Assembly (NCBI RefSeq): GCF_001687475.2
Contig: NZ_CP031611.1
Coordinates: 744,001-808,000, forward strand
Length of the DNA stretch: 64,000 nt
Origin: Campylobacter hepaticus
GTDB taxonomy: Bacteria > Campylobacterota > Campylobacteria > Campylobacterales > Campylobacteraceae
Direction: 5' to 3'
Of the stretch, positions 44,490-53,028 are shown piece after piece. The translations under genes were made by a program, and so were the position numbers. Every line of letters starts with the position of its first letter. The first letter of the stretch is position 1. The notes under the pieces are model-generated. The model had not been told where the DNA came from, made no database searches, and was given only the letters and a program-made list of their open reading frames with translations.

Positions 44490-44508
44490 AATCATTTTAT
44501 TAATGATT
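44490..44508. promoter_or_regulatory. Inverted repeat upstream of the ccoN promoter, candidate operator
   Basis: AATCATT and AATGATT form an exact 7-bp inverted repeat around TTATT, centred about 43 bp upstream of the -10 box. A second small hairpin (TAGCCT/AGGCTA, 44514-44531) lies between it and the response regulator gene and may be a weak terminator for that gene. Confidence 0.35.
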
Positions 44509-44539
44509 TGCAATAGCCTATTTTAAGGCTAAATAACTC

Positions 44540-45220
44540 CTATTTATTTATATTTATTCTGTATCCTAGACTCGGTACATTTTTAATAAATTCTTCCCCT
44601 ACTTTATCTCTTATCCTCTTAATAAAAGTTCTTACGGCTGTATCACTTACATGTTCACCAATCCAAACATTTTTCTTGATATCTTCATGTAAAACCAAAA
44701 CTCCGGGTTGTTTTAAAAGCAAAGAAACAAAAGCCAATTCTTTTTTAGTTAAAACAATTTCTTCTCCATTATGAATTAAAGTTCTTTTTGTTTTATTAAA
44801 TTGATATTCTTTAGAAATTTTTACAAGCATATTTACTTCAATTTTTTCATCCACTAAAGAATCTAAAACTTTAAATAATTCTTCTATATCAATAGGTTTG
44901 ATTAAATATTTATCTATACCTATATCAATAGAACGTAAAAGTCTTTCTTTTTCAGAATATGCACTTAAAACTACTATAGGCACGTCATTTGAAATTTCTT
45001 TAATTTCTCGTGCCATATCAAGACCATCCATAATAGGCATAGCAATGTCTGTAATAACTAAATCTGGTTTAAATTTTTTAAATTTTTTAAATCCTTCGTC
45101 TCCATTTTGAGCTCCTATTACCTTACTAAAACGATTACTTAATATATTTATTAATGATTCTCTAGCTTTAGCTTCATCTTCTACTACTAGTATTATTAAA
45201 TCTTTGCGATCTTGCAACAT
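44540..45220 (-). CDS. bumR: OmpR-type response regulator (BumR-like)
   Basis: A 226-residue regulator with a receiver domain (acidic pair E14-D15, phosphoacceptor D58 in DLVITDIAMP, lysine in YLIKPID) and an OmpR/PhoB winged helix (about 130-224, FIKRIRDKVGEEFIKNVPSLGYRI). It is the positional orthologue of C. jejuni Cj1491c. I associate that gene from memory with the butyrate-responsive BumR regulator. It lies 14 bp after its sensor gene and directly upstream of the ccoN control region. Confidence 0.85.
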   Translation of the reverse strand: MLQDRKDLIILVVEDEAKARESLINILSNRFSKVIGAQNGDEGFKKFKKFKPDLVITDIAMPIMDGLDMAREIKEISNDVPIVVLSAYSEKERLLRSIDIGIDKYLIKPIDIEELFKVLDSLVDEKIEVNMLVKISKEYQFNKTKRTLIHNGEEIVLTKKELAFVSLLLKQPGVLVLHEDIKKNVWIGEHVSDTAVRTFIKRIRDKVGEEFIKNVPSLGYRININK

Positions 45221-45234
45221 TTTAACTCCTTCCT

Positions 45235-46440
45235 TTATTTTAATTTTAAAAATATTTCAAAACAAGCTCCATTTTTTTCATTTTTAACTTTTATTTTTCC
45301 TTGGAAACTTTCAATAATTTGTCTACTTATATAAAGCTTCACTCCTATACCTTGACTAGGATGTTTTGTTGTAAAATAAGGTTGAAAGATTTTATCTAAA
45401 TTTTCTTTATCGATACCACCAGCATTATCTTTTATTTTAATTTTTAAATAATTTTTTCCAAATTCTAAAAAATTAATTGTAATAATTTTTCTTTTTTTAT
45501 TTTTAAATGCCTCTATGGAATTAAAAATTAAATTAATAAAAACCCTTATTAAACCATTTTCATATGCTAAAACTTTATAATCTCTTTTTGAAATGATATT
45601 AATCTTTACATGATTTTTTTCTATAATCTCAAAAATTATTTCTAAAGCTTTATTTAAAGTTTCTTCTACAAATACATACGGCTGCACTCCTTTATTATTA
45701 TTAAACAAAGTTCTAAATATATCAATACTTTTTGACATATTTTTAATCATATCTTTTGATTGTGAATAAATTTCAGCAAATCCTTTTTCATCTTTAAGAT
45801 TTTGCTTCATTTGAAACATAGCAATGCCAAGTTCATTTAATGGCTGCCTCCATTGGTGTGCTATATCACAAATCATTTGCTCTAATGAAGATTTTAAAAT
45901 TTCTTCATAAACAATCTTAATATCTTGTTCATTTTTTTCCAAAGCAATTTGTAATTTTTTCTCAAATTTTTTACTTAATTGAATAAATTCTTGTTTATGT
46001 TTTTTAATGGTATCTTCAAGATTTATACTAAGCTCGCGTAATTTAGCATGATTAAAGGCAAGCTCTTCATTAAGTTTAAAAATATTACTAATATCGCGAG
46101 AAAAAGCTATAATTTCTACTAATTTATCATGTTTATTTAAAATAGGAATTAATAAGGTCTCAAGATAAAAAGTTTTACCTGATTTATCAATATTTTTAAA
46201 AATTACCTCATAAGGTTTTTTACATGAAAGTTTTCCCAAAAGTTCTTCAACATAACACTGTTTAACATCAGGATGCTTAAAAATAGAATGCTTTTGCCCT
46301 ATAAGTTCTTTTTTAGTATAACCACTTATTTTGCAAAGTTTATTACTTACAAAAGTTAGATTTCCTTCAGAATCAGCTCTTGAAAAAATCATATTTTTTT
46401 CAAGAGCTTTTAAAAACTGTTTTTCAAAAAAATCTTTCAT
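45235..46440 (-). CDS. bumS: PAS-domain sensor histidine kinase/phosphatase (BumS-like)
   Basis: A 401-residue cytosolic sensor without membrane segments. A PAS domain (about 20-122) is followed by a coiled coil (about 125-190), the H-box AHQWRQPL with H195, and an ATPase domain: N-box NLIFNSIEAF (303-312), G1 DNAGGID (338-344) and FQPYFTTK. The G2 box reads GIGVKLYIS instead of the usual GxGLGLxxx. Orthologues studied in C. jejuni act mainly as phosphatases on BumR in response to butyrate (from memory). It overlaps the upstream membrane gene by 4 bp. Confidence 0.82.
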   Translation of the reverse strand: MKDFFEKQFLKALEKNMIFSRADSEGNLTFVSNKLCKISGYTKKELIGQKHSIFKHPDVKQCYVEELLGKLSCKKPYEVIFKNIDKSGKTFYLETLLIPILNKHDKLVEIIAFSRDISNIFKLNEELAFNHAKLRELSINLEDTIKKHKQEFIQLSKKFEKKLQIALEKNEQDIKIVYEEILKSSLEQMICDIAHQWRQPLNELGIAMFQMKQNLKDEKGFAEIYSQSKDMIKNMSKSIDIFRTLFNNNKGVQPYVFVEETLNKALEIIFEIIEKNHVKINIISKRDYKVLAYENGLIRVFINLIFNSIEAFKNKKRKIITINFLEFGKNYLKIKIKDNAGGIDKENLDKIFQPYFTTKHPSQGIGVKLYISRQIIESFQGKIKVKNEKNGACFEIFLKLK

Positions 46441-47096
46441 TTAAAAGCCTTAAAGCCTATATAAGCAAGATTAACACCATAGCAAATAATAATGCCATAT
46501 GACAAATAATTAAAAATTTTTTTAAAAAAATTATTAAAAAATTGAGAAATTTTTAAAAAAAACAACATCGCTGGCAAAGTTGATATTCCAAAAATCATCA
46601 TTATTAAAATACTTTCAACAATATTTTGTTTACTCATTGCGCTAGCTATGAAAAAATACACTAAACCGCAAGGAACAAAACCGTTTGAAAACCCTAAAAC
46701 TATAGCTGATTTTAGTCCTTTAAAATGGGCACTTTTTTTAATAATTTTTTTTATAAAAAAATCAAAAAAAGTATTTTTTTCAATAAAAAATAATATTTTA
46801 CCTCTATAAATTAAAGCAAAACCTAAAATCACCATAAATATACCAAGAATAAAAAAAGATAAACTTTGAATCTTAGCATTAAGCGCTAATACGTTTCCAA
46901 AGGATCCAAAAATTATTCCTAATATAATATAAGCAAAAATTCTAAATAAATGATAAATAAAAGTTAATAAAAACAGATTCTTATGTTTTGAATTTAGGTT
47001 CATAAAAACTAAGGTAAAACCGCCACACATAGAATAACAGTGTCCAAAACTTGACAAAAAAGCAATGCCAATAATAGCTAAAAAATCTATATTCAC
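46437..47096 (-). CDS. Six-helix membrane protein, TauE/DsbD-related (Cj1493c-like)
   Basis: A 219-residue polytopic protein. The N-terminal FLSSFGHCYSMCGGFTLVFM contains the HCxxMCGG signature of the sulfite-exporter/UreH-like, DsbD-transmembrane-related family, and a repeated helix unit carries GFSNGFVPCGLVYFFIASA. Members handle thiol/disulfide chemistry, metal or cytochrome biogenesis; the substrate is unknown here. It lies between carA and the BumS-like gene with 4-bp overlaps on both sides and close to the cbb3 operon, so a role in oxidase biogenesis is possible. Confidence 0.72.
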   Translation of the reverse strand: MNIDFLAIIGIAFLSSFGHCYSMCGGFTLVFMNLNSKHKNLFLLTFIYHLFRIFAYIILGIIFGSFGNVLALNAKIQSLSFFILGIFMVILGFALIYRGKILFFIEKNTFFDFFIKKIIKKSAHFKGLKSAIVLGFSNGFVPCGLVYFFIASAMSKQNIVESILIMMIFGISTLPAMLFFLKISQFFNNFFKKIFNYLSYGIIICYGVNLAYIGFKAFK

Positions 47097-48211
47097 ATTA
47101 AATTCATAAATTCTTTAAAAATATATTTACTCTCATGAGGACCCGATGAGCTTTCTGGATGATGCTGCACTGAAATAATAGGATAATTTTTATATCTTAC
47201 ACCCTCTACATTATCACCAAATAAATTTCTATGTGTAATAATAGCTATTTGAGATAATTCCTCTGGAACATTATAATTATGATTTTGAGTAGTAATTTCT
47301 ACCGTTTTTGTATCAAGATTAATCACAGGATGATTTGCTCCATGTTGCCCAAATTTCATTTTATAAGTTTCATAACCAAAAGCATTGCTTAAAAGCTGAT
47401 GTCCTAAACAAATTCCAAGCATAGGAATTTTAGCCTCAGCTAATTTTTTAATTTCTGCAATTTCTTGCTTTAAAATTTTTGGTTCACCTGGACCATTAGA
47501 TAAAAACACACCTTGAATTTCACCTTTTTTATACAAAGCAATCAACTCATCTGCTTTAGTGTTATAAGGATATACTTCTACTTCAAAACCAACTTCTACA
47601 AGCTCATTTAAAATATTTATTTTTACACCATAATCAATAACAGCAACTTTTTTTGCACTTCTTTTAGCATCGTTAAATTTTTGCAAATTGGCATTCCAAA
47701 CACCTTGTTTATGAGAATAATTTTTTTTAGTACTCACTTCTTTTATAAAATTAATCTCATCAATTTTCATAGATTTTTCTAAAGCAAGTTTTAAATCTTC
47801 TTTATTTGAAATTTCAGTTGAAATAACTGCTCTTAAATTCCCATTATTTCTTATCATTTTTACTAAATATCTAGTATCTAACTCATAAATACCTATTTTT
47901 CCATATTTTTCTAAATATTCTTGCAAGCTTTCTTGAGCACGAAAATTCGAAAAAGTAGAACTAAGTTCACGCATTAAAATACCACTAGCAAAAATAGCCC
48001 TACTTTCATTATCATTTTCATTAGTTCCTACTATACCAAGTTCTGGCATAGAAAAAACAATAAATTGTCCTGCATAAGATGGATCAGAAATAATTTCTTG
48101 ATAACCGGTTAAAGAAGTATTAAAAACAAGTTCTCCAAAATAAGTTCCACCTTTTCCAAAAGCTTTAGCACTCAAATAAATATCATTTTCTAAATAAATA
48201 TAAGCTTTCAT
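47093..48211 (-). CDS. carA: Carbamoyl-phosphate synthase small subunit CarA
   Basis: Supplies ammonia from glutamine for carbamoyl phosphate, used in arginine and pyrimidine synthesis. At 372 residues: N-terminal CarA domain (GELVFNTSLTGYQEIISDPSY) and a class I amidotransferase domain with the nucleophile cysteine in MLGICLGHQLL and the His/Glu pair in QHHPESSSGPHES. The large subunit is not in this window. It overlaps the upstream DUF507 gene by one base. Confidence 0.96.
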   Translation of the reverse strand: MKAYIYLENDIYLSAKAFGKGGTYFGELVFNTSLTGYQEIISDPSYAGQFIVFSMPELGIVGTNENDNESRAIFASGILMRELSSTFSNFRAQESLQEYLEKYGKIGIYELDTRYLVKMIRNNGNLRAVISTEISNKEDLKLALEKSMKIDEINFIKEVSTKKNYSHKQGVWNANLQKFNDAKRSAKKVAVIDYGVKINILNELVEVGFEVEVYPYNTKADELIALYKKGEIQGVFLSNGPGEPKILKQEIAEIKKLAEAKIPMLGICLGHQLLSNAFGYETYKMKFGQHGANHPVINLDTKTVEITTQNHNYNVPEELSQIAIITHRNLFGDNVEGVRYKNYPIISVQHHPESSSGPHESKYIFKEFMNLM

Positions 48212-48762
48212 TAAAACATACCTTTTTTTCTAAGCTCTTCTTGGTAAAGTTTTTCAAATATAAGTTCATATTCTTCACTACCTGGAATAGGTTTTGTTTT
48301 ATAATTACTAATTTTTTCATAAACCTCATCTTCAAGTTTTTCATAAATTTTAAGATAAGCTTCTATACTTGAAAAAATAAGATTTTTCACTCTATTTTCA
48401 CTTACTATAAAATTAATATAATCATTTTCTATAAGTTCTTTTAAAATTTGATGAGCTAAATGATTATGATGGTCTTCAGAATCTAAGATTACGCCAAATT
48501 CAGGAGCTAATTTTTTCTTTACAAGCCAAAACATATTTTTACGATCTATTTGCATTAACTCCATTTCATCTTCTTGTTGCTCTAAAAGCTCTTTAACTTT
48601 TTCATCTAATCTTTTTTCATTTAAAATATCATTTTCTAAAACTTCGATTATACTAACTTTAAGTTTTTCTAATTGATCTTTAATTTCAACAAAAGAAGAA
48701 TGTGCAAGATCTAACATCATTTTATTTGCAATATAAGGAATATGTGGCAATTTTATACGCAT
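48211..48762 (-). CDS. DUF507 family protein (Cj1495c-like)
   Basis: A 183-residue, highly charged helical protein (MRIKLPHIPYIANKMMLDLA...). The two similar halves and the DEKVKELLEQQEDEMELMQIDRK segment match the DUF507 family. No catalytic motif, signal peptide or membrane helix is visible. Function unknown. It heads the carA run; an AT-rich gap with a TATACA-like box separates it from the flagellum-associated genes. Confidence 0.75.
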   Translation of the reverse strand: MRIKLPHIPYIANKMMLDLAHSSFVEIKDQLEKLKVSIIEVLENDILNEKRLDEKVKELLEQQEDEMELMQIDRKNMFWLVKKKLAPEFGVILDSEDHHNHLAHQILKELIENDYINFIVSENRVKNLIFSSIEAYLKIYEKLEDEVYEKISNYKTKPIPGSEEYELIFEKLYQEELRKKGMF

Positions 48763-48844
48763 CTTAAAAACCTTTTATTTAATAATGTATAAAATAATAA
48801 CTTATTTTTGGTAAAAGAATGTTAAAAATGAAAAATTTAAGTGT

Positions 48845-49363
48845 TTAATTACTTAAATTATTATCTAAATTTTTCAAAAGTAAAGTCAGTTCACTAGCCT
48901 TTTTAGGATCCATTTTAGATAAAACTCCAGAAATTTTACGTGATTGCAAAGACAACATAATTTGACTTGCACTTTCTGGATCCATTTGACTTAAGACATC
49001 TGCAATAGCACTATCTTTCATTTGAGAATAAATTTCCCTCACCCTGCCTTGAGTCTTATTTTCAATGGAGCTTAAAATTTTTTGTTGCTCTTCTAAAAGT
49101 CTTGCATTTTCAAGTTTTAACTGTTCAATTTTTGCTAAAGTTGCATTAACTTCTGCTTCTTTTTTTTGTAAAATTTCAAGTTTTTCTTTTTGTAAAGTTT
49201 CAAAAGAAGCTTTATAAGCCTCTAAAGATTGTCTAGCTTCATCAAATTCTCTTGTTTGAAGTTCAATTTGTGCTTTTTTAGATTCAAAATACTGTTCACA
49301 ATCATTTTGTGTAGCAAAAACTGCACTGGAAAATAATAATAAAAATACCAATTTATTACTCAT
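48845..49363 (-). CDS. MotE-like periplasmic coiled-coil glycoprotein (Cj1496c-like)
   Basis: A 172-residue exported protein: signal peptide [17 protein letters not shown], a long coiled coil (about 25-110) and a C-terminal MgtE-N-like/MotE domain (DVLSQMDPESASQIML, SKMDPKKASELT). MotE-type proteins chaperone the flagellar stator protein MotC. C. jejuni Cj1496c is a known N-glycoprotein affecting invasion. Two PglB sequons D/E-x-N-x-S/T are present here: EVNAT in the coiled coil and DNNLS at the C-terminus. It overlaps the FliJ-like gene by 8 bp. Confidence 0.82.
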   Translation of the reverse strand: MSNKLVFLLLFSSAVFATQNDCEQYFESKKAQIELQTREFDEARQSLEAYKASFETLQKEKLEILQKKEAEVNATLAKIEQLKLENARLLEEQQKILSSIENKTQGRVREIYSQMKDSAIADVLSQMDPESASQIMLSLQSRKISGVLSKMDPKKASELTLLLKNLDNNLSN

Positions 49364-49784
49364 TTTTATCTCCTTTAAAAAAACGACTTATTGCAATTTC
49401 ATCTAAAAATTTCCCTTCAGCTTTAATAAGTTCTTTTTGTTTTTGTTTAAGTTCTTCTGCTTTTAAAAATTTTACTTTTTCATAATCTAAATACGCTTTT
49501 TTATATAAAAATTGATAATGATTGATTTCATTTTTAGAAAGTTCTACTTTTTCTTTAGCTCTTGCTAAAGCTTCACGTCCAACTTGAGCCATATTCAAAT
49601 TTGATCTTAATTGTGCAATAGAACCTGATTTTGGTAAGGCACTTAAAGTCTCGCACTCTTTACGTGCAAACTCATAAGCAAGTTCATTTTGCATTTGTCT
49701 TTGTTTAGCATTATTAAGATTGTTTTGTGCTTTATCAAGTTGTTGTTTTCTTACTTTTAAAACAGATTCGTATTTGCTTTTCAT
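49356..49784 (-). CDS. FliJ-like coiled-coil protein (Cj1497c-like)
   Basis: A 142-residue, almost wholly coiled-coil protein ([25 protein letters not shown]...). Length, heptad pattern and the downstream MotE-like partner match the FliJ export chaperone, which links the flagellar ATPase to the export gate. FliJ sequences diverge strongly, so the call is structural. It overlaps purA by 4 bp, an unusual coupling of flagellar and purine genes that also occurs in C. jejuni. Confidence 0.68.
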   Translation of the reverse strand: MKSKYESVLKVRKQQLDKAQNNLNNAKQRQMQNELAYEFARKECETLSALPKSGSIAQLRSNLNMAQVGREALARAKEKVELSKNEINHYQFLYKKAYLDYEKVKFLKAEELKQKQKELIKAEGKFLDEIAISRFFKGDKNE

Positions 49785-51031
49785 AAAATAATAGTATCAT
49801 CTCTTTCAGGACTTGTTGAAATATATTTAATCTTAACTCCAACAAGTTCTTCAAGTCTTAAAATGTATTTTTTTGCATTTTCTGGCAATAAATCATAATC
49901 TTTAATACCAAACACTTTATCCCAACCATCTAATTCTTCATAAACAGGTTTAACATTTTCTAAATCACTTGGCATATAATCAATTTGCATACCTTTGTAT
50001 TCATAAGCATAACAAATCTTTACTCTTTCAAAACCATCTAAAACATCTAATTTCATTAAAGATAAAGCATCAAGTCCATTAAGCCTTGCTGTATACCTCA
50101 CTGCAACAGCATCAAACCATCCGCAACGTCTTTTACGTCCTGTGCTTACGCCAATTTCTTTACCAATTTGTGCAATTTTTTCTCCATCTTCTCCCTTATC
50201 TTCACTAGGAAAAGCTCCATTTCCTACTCTTGTAGCATACGCTTTTACAACACCTATTATATCACCCACTTCTTTAGGATTTAAACCAAGTCCTGTTAAA
50301 GCACCTGCTGAAATAGTACTTGAACTTGTAACATAAGGGTAAGTTCCATGATCAATATCAAGCATAGAACCTTGAGCACCTTCTAAAAGCACTTTTTTAT
50401 TATCATCTAAAGCTTTCCAAAGCATTCTTGTTGTATCAGTAATAAATGGACTTAAAATTTCACTAAAACGCTTTAAATCATTAAGCATTTCTTCAGCATC
50501 AGGAATTTCAATTTCAAGCACTTCAAAAAAAGCTTTATTGATTTGAAAATCTTTAATCAAAGCCTCACAAAGCCTTTGGGGCTCTAAAAGATCTCCTATT
50601 CTATGTCCTGTGCGATTAATTTTATCTGCATAAGAAGGTCCTATACCTTTTCCTGTTGTTCCAATAGCATTTTTACCTTTAAGTTTCTCTTTTGCAATAT
50701 CTATTAAAGAATGATGTTTTAAATTTAAATGAGCTCTATCGCTAATATATAATCTACCTCTTAAATTTTCAAATTGAGCCATTTCAGCAATCAAAACTTC
50801 AGGTGAAACAACAACCCCATTTCCAATAATATTAATACATCTTGGATGCAAAACACCACTTGGCATAAGATGAAGCGCATATCTTACTCCATTAACCCAA
50901 ATAGTATGTCCTGCATTATGTCCGCCTGCACTTCTACAAACAAAATCATAATTTTCACATAATTTATCAACTATCTTGCCTTTACCCTCATCACCCCATT
51001 GGATACCGACAATAATGTCTGCTTTATTCAT
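49781..51031 (-). CDS. purA: Adenylosuccinate synthetase PurA
   Basis: First committed step from IMP to AMP. The start at 51031 ([20 protein letters not shown]) has AAGGAAAT upstream and gives 416 residues; a longer frame upstream runs into tRNA-Sec and is rejected. Motifs: GDEGKGK phosphate loop, [30 protein letters not shown]-type [10 protein letters not shown] and [12 protein letters not shown]. tRNA-Sec ends 23 bp upstream. Confidence 0.97.
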   Translation of the reverse strand: MNKADIIVGIQWGDEGKGKIVDKLCENYDFVCRSAGGHNAGHTIWVNGVRYALHLMPSGVLHPRCINIIGNGVVVSPEVLIAEMAQFENLRGRLYISDRAHLNLKHHSLIDIAKEKLKGKNAIGTTGKGIGPSYADKINRTGHRIGDLLEPQRLCEALIKDFQINKAFFEVLEIEIPDAEEMLNDLKRFSEILSPFITDTTRMLWKALDDNKKVLLEGAQGSMLDIDHGTYPYVTSSSTISAGALTGLGLNPKEVGDIIGVVKAYATRVGNGAFPSEDKGEDGEKIAQIGKEIGVSTGRKRRCGWFDAVAVRYTARLNGLDALSLMKLDVLDGFERVKICYAYEYKGMQIDYMPSDLENVKPVYEELDGWDKVFGIKDYDLLPENAKKYILRLEELVGVKIKYISTSPERDDTIIL

Positions 51032-51054
51032 AAATTTCCTTGATTTTACTCTAT

Positions 51055-51152
51055 TGGCGAGAAGATGAGAGAATCGAACTCCCCAAAGAATAGTCAACTA
51101 CCCTTTCATCTGATTTGAAGTCAGTGGCGATCACCAGATACGCTAATCTTCC
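51055..51152 (-). tRNA. selC: tRNA-Sec (anticodon TCA, selC)
   Basis: A 98-nt tRNA with the features of bacterial selenocysteine tRNA: 5' GGAAGAT, anticodon loop CTTCAAA with TCA, an extra-long variable arm (about 25 nt) and encoded CCA. The T arm is GGGAG-TTCGATT-CTCTC. The 3' end reads ATCTTCTCGCCA, so one base between the acceptor stem and the discriminator is unpaired in my fold. It serves the UGA codon in selD and selenoproteins elsewhere such as formate dehydrogenase. Confidence 0.94.
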
Positions 51153-51221
51153 AAAATTCTAATTATAGCTATTTTTCATGAAAAACAAAATAAATTTATA
51201 AAATTTAATAAAAATAAAACT

Positions 51222-51250
51222 TTGACTTTATATTGTATTTAAGTTATAAT
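51222..51250 (+). promoter_or_regulatory. Promoter of fdhT-fdhU
   Basis: TTGACT (51222-51227) and TATAAT (51245-51250) are separated by 17 bp, with TTTAAGT before the -10 as in many Campylobacter promoters. Transcription would begin near 51257, downstream of the first possible TTG codon at 51233, which supports the later start of fdhT. Confidence 0.7.
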
Positions 51251-51301
51251 TTTTGCATTTTAGTATCAAGTTTTGATATAACATTTAATTTAGGACTTTC
51301 T

Positions 51302-52513
51302 TTGAATTCTTTTAAACATAAATATTTAATTAATTTTTGGGATAATTCACGCACTATAATTATACTTGGAATCTTAAGTGCAATATATTTTGGAGTTTTT
51401 GGTAGCGTATGGGCAGTTACTGGAGAAATGACACGTTGGGGTGGAGAGTTTTTAGAACTTTTAGGTATAAACTTAAACAATTTTTCTTATTATCAAAAAC
51501 AAAACTTAAATGGAAATCCTCTAACAAGAACTGATGGATTAATGCTTATAGGTATGCTTATAGGATGTTTTATTGCTGCACTTTTAGCAAATAAAATAAA
51601 ATGGCGTTTGCCTGCTAGCAAAATACGTGTATTTCAAGCCATATTTGGTGGAATTCTTTCAGGATATGGAGCAAGACTCGCATTTGGATGTAATTTAGCA
51701 AACTTTTTTACAGGCTTACCTTATTTTTCCTTACATACTTGGTTTTTTACTTTTTTTATGATTTTAGGAATTTATTTTGGTGTAAAAATTTGCAATAACT
51801 CTTTTTTTAAACCCAAAGCAAAATTACAATGTGTGAATAAAATCAATAAACCTTTAATCTATAATAAAAAAAGAGCAAAACTTTATTTTATCATAGGCAT
51901 AGCATTTTTTATAATCTTTTTATTTTGGGTATTTTATCTTTTTATCACCAATACTGTTTTAAAAATAGAAAACCAAAATAATTTACTCACTTTAGCACTT
52001 GTATTTGGTTTTATTTTTGGTTTTTTCATTGCGCGTGGACAAATTTGCTTTACTTCTTGTTTTAGAGATTTATTTTTATTTGGAAGAGATAATGCCATTA
52101 AATCTGCAATCATAGCTATGATATTAGCTTCAATTATTGCTTTCATTTTTATTTCACAAGGACACAATAGCAAAACCTTAGAACTTTCCCCTGCATTAGC
52201 CTTGGGAGGCTTTTTATTTGGTTTTGGCATAGTGTTTGCTGGTGGATGCGAATGCGGATGGGCTTATCGCGCCCTTGAAGGACAAGTACATTTTATAATA
52301 GTAGGCTTAGCAAATATTTTAGGAACCATGATCTTAGCCTTAACTTATGATTTTTTACCTACCTTATTTAAACATGGGATAAAAATCAATTTATTAAATG
52401 AACTGGGTCATTTAAATGGATTTATTCTAAATCTTATTTTATTTACCTTCATGTTTATTTTTATTTTAATATATAAAAAACATTTATTAAATAATTTTAA
52501 AAAACATAAATAA
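51302..52513 (+). CDS. fdhT: Selenium/formate dehydrogenase biogenesis membrane protein FdhT (YedE-like)
   Basis: I place the start at the TTG at 51302 (initiator-NSFKHKYLINFW), giving 403 residues with GGA upstream. About ten hydrophobic segments form two YeeE/YedE repeats with conserved cysteines: FGCNLANFF (first half), RGQICFTSCFRDLFLFG and FAGGCECGWAYRALEG (second half). YeeE/YedE proteins transport sulfur or selenium species. In C. jejuni fdhT (Cj1500) and fdhU are needed for selenium-dependent formate dehydrogenase activity (established work). fdhU starts 11 bp downstream. Confidence 0.88.
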   Translation: MNSFKHKYLINFWDNSRTIIILGILSAIYFGVFGSVWAVTGEMTRWGGEFLELLGINLNNFSYYQKQNLNGNPLTRTDGLMLIGMLIGCFIAALLANKIKWRLPASKIRVFQAIFGGILSGYGARLAFGCNLANFFTGLPYFSLHTWFFTFFMILGIYFGVKICNNSFFKPKAKLQCVNKINKPLIYNKKRAKLYFIIGIAFFIIFLFWVFYLFITNTVLKIENQNNLLTLALVFGFIFGFFIARGQICFTSCFRDLFLFGRDNAIKSAIIAMILASIIAFIFISQGHNSKTLELSPALALGGFLFGFGIVFAGGCECGWAYRALEGQVHFIIVGLANILGTMILALTYDFLPTLFKHGIKINLLNELGHLNGFILNLILFTFMFIFILIYKKHLLNNFKKHK

Positions 52514-52524
52514 GGATTAAATCA

Positions 52525-52752
52525 ATGAACATAAATTATACTTTAAATCTAGAAGGTGAACCTTGTCCATATCCTGCTATTGCAACGCTTGAAGCTTTAA
52601 AACAATTAAAAAGCAAAGATATTTTAGAAGCACTATGTGATTGTCCACAAAGCATTAATTCTATACCTCAAGATGCAAAAAACTATGGCTTTAAGGTTTT
52701 AAAAATTGATCAAGATGGTCCAACACTTAGATTTCTAATTCAAAAACCTTAA
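52525..52752 (+). CDS. fdhU: TusA/SirA-family protein FdhU
   Basis: A 75-residue TusA-like protein with the CPxP motif in EGEPCPYPAIATLEALKQL (cysteine about residue 13). TusA proteins carry persulfide on this cysteine. With FdhT it supports selenoprotein formate dehydrogenase in C. jejuni (Cj1501), presumably by handing on reduced selenium. It ends the fdhTU operon. No ordinary terminator follows, but a 9-bp inverted repeat lies at 52831-52872. Confidence 0.87.
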   Translation: MNINYTLNLEGEPCPYPAIATLEALKQLKSKDILEALCDCPQSINSIPQDAKNYGFKVLKIDQDGPTLRFLIQKP

Positions 52753-52830
52753 AAATTTACAATAAAATTTCATTTTATAATTTAAAAATCAAGTATAATA
52801 AAATCTTAAATTTATAAAAATACTACACTT

Positions 52831-52872
52831 CTTGTTTTTTACAATTTACAAATCAAATAAATTAAAAACAAG
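52831..52872. other. 9-bp inverted repeat in the fdhU-hutG gap
   Basis: CTTGTTTTT and AAAAACAAG flank a 24-nt AT-rich loop in the 276-bp gap. The long loop makes a terminator doubtful. Nothing else is recognised between 52753 and 52960. Confidence 0.4.
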
Positions 52873-52969
52873 CTTAAATATTTAAATAAAAATCAAATAT
52901 AAAGATTTTTATAAATTTAAATTAATAATCTTTGTTACTAAAATACACAAGAATATTTTATATTAGTCT

Positions 52970-53005
52970 AGTGTAAAAAAATATTAAAAAACACTTTAGT
53001 ATAGT
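52970..53005 (+). promoter_or_regulatory. Candidate promoter of the hutG-like/gltS pair with small inverted repeat
   Basis: TATAGT at 53000-53005 lies 23 bp before the start codon. Just upstream AGTGT (52970-52974) and ACACT (52991-52995) form an inverted repeat that would overlap the -35 region, a possible operator. A strong AAGGAGGAAT ribosome site follows. Confidence 0.45.
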
Positions 53006-53028
53006 AATTAAACCAAAAAGGAGGAATA

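Noticed and set aside
51032-51097. Longer PurA reading frame
   Set aside because: The extension is encoded by tRNA-Sec sequence and lacks similarity to PurA; the start at 51031 has a proper ribosome site.
51233-51301. Longer fdhT beginning at the TTG at 51233
   Set aside because: This codon lies upstream of the predicted -10 box, and the extra 23 residues are not family-like.
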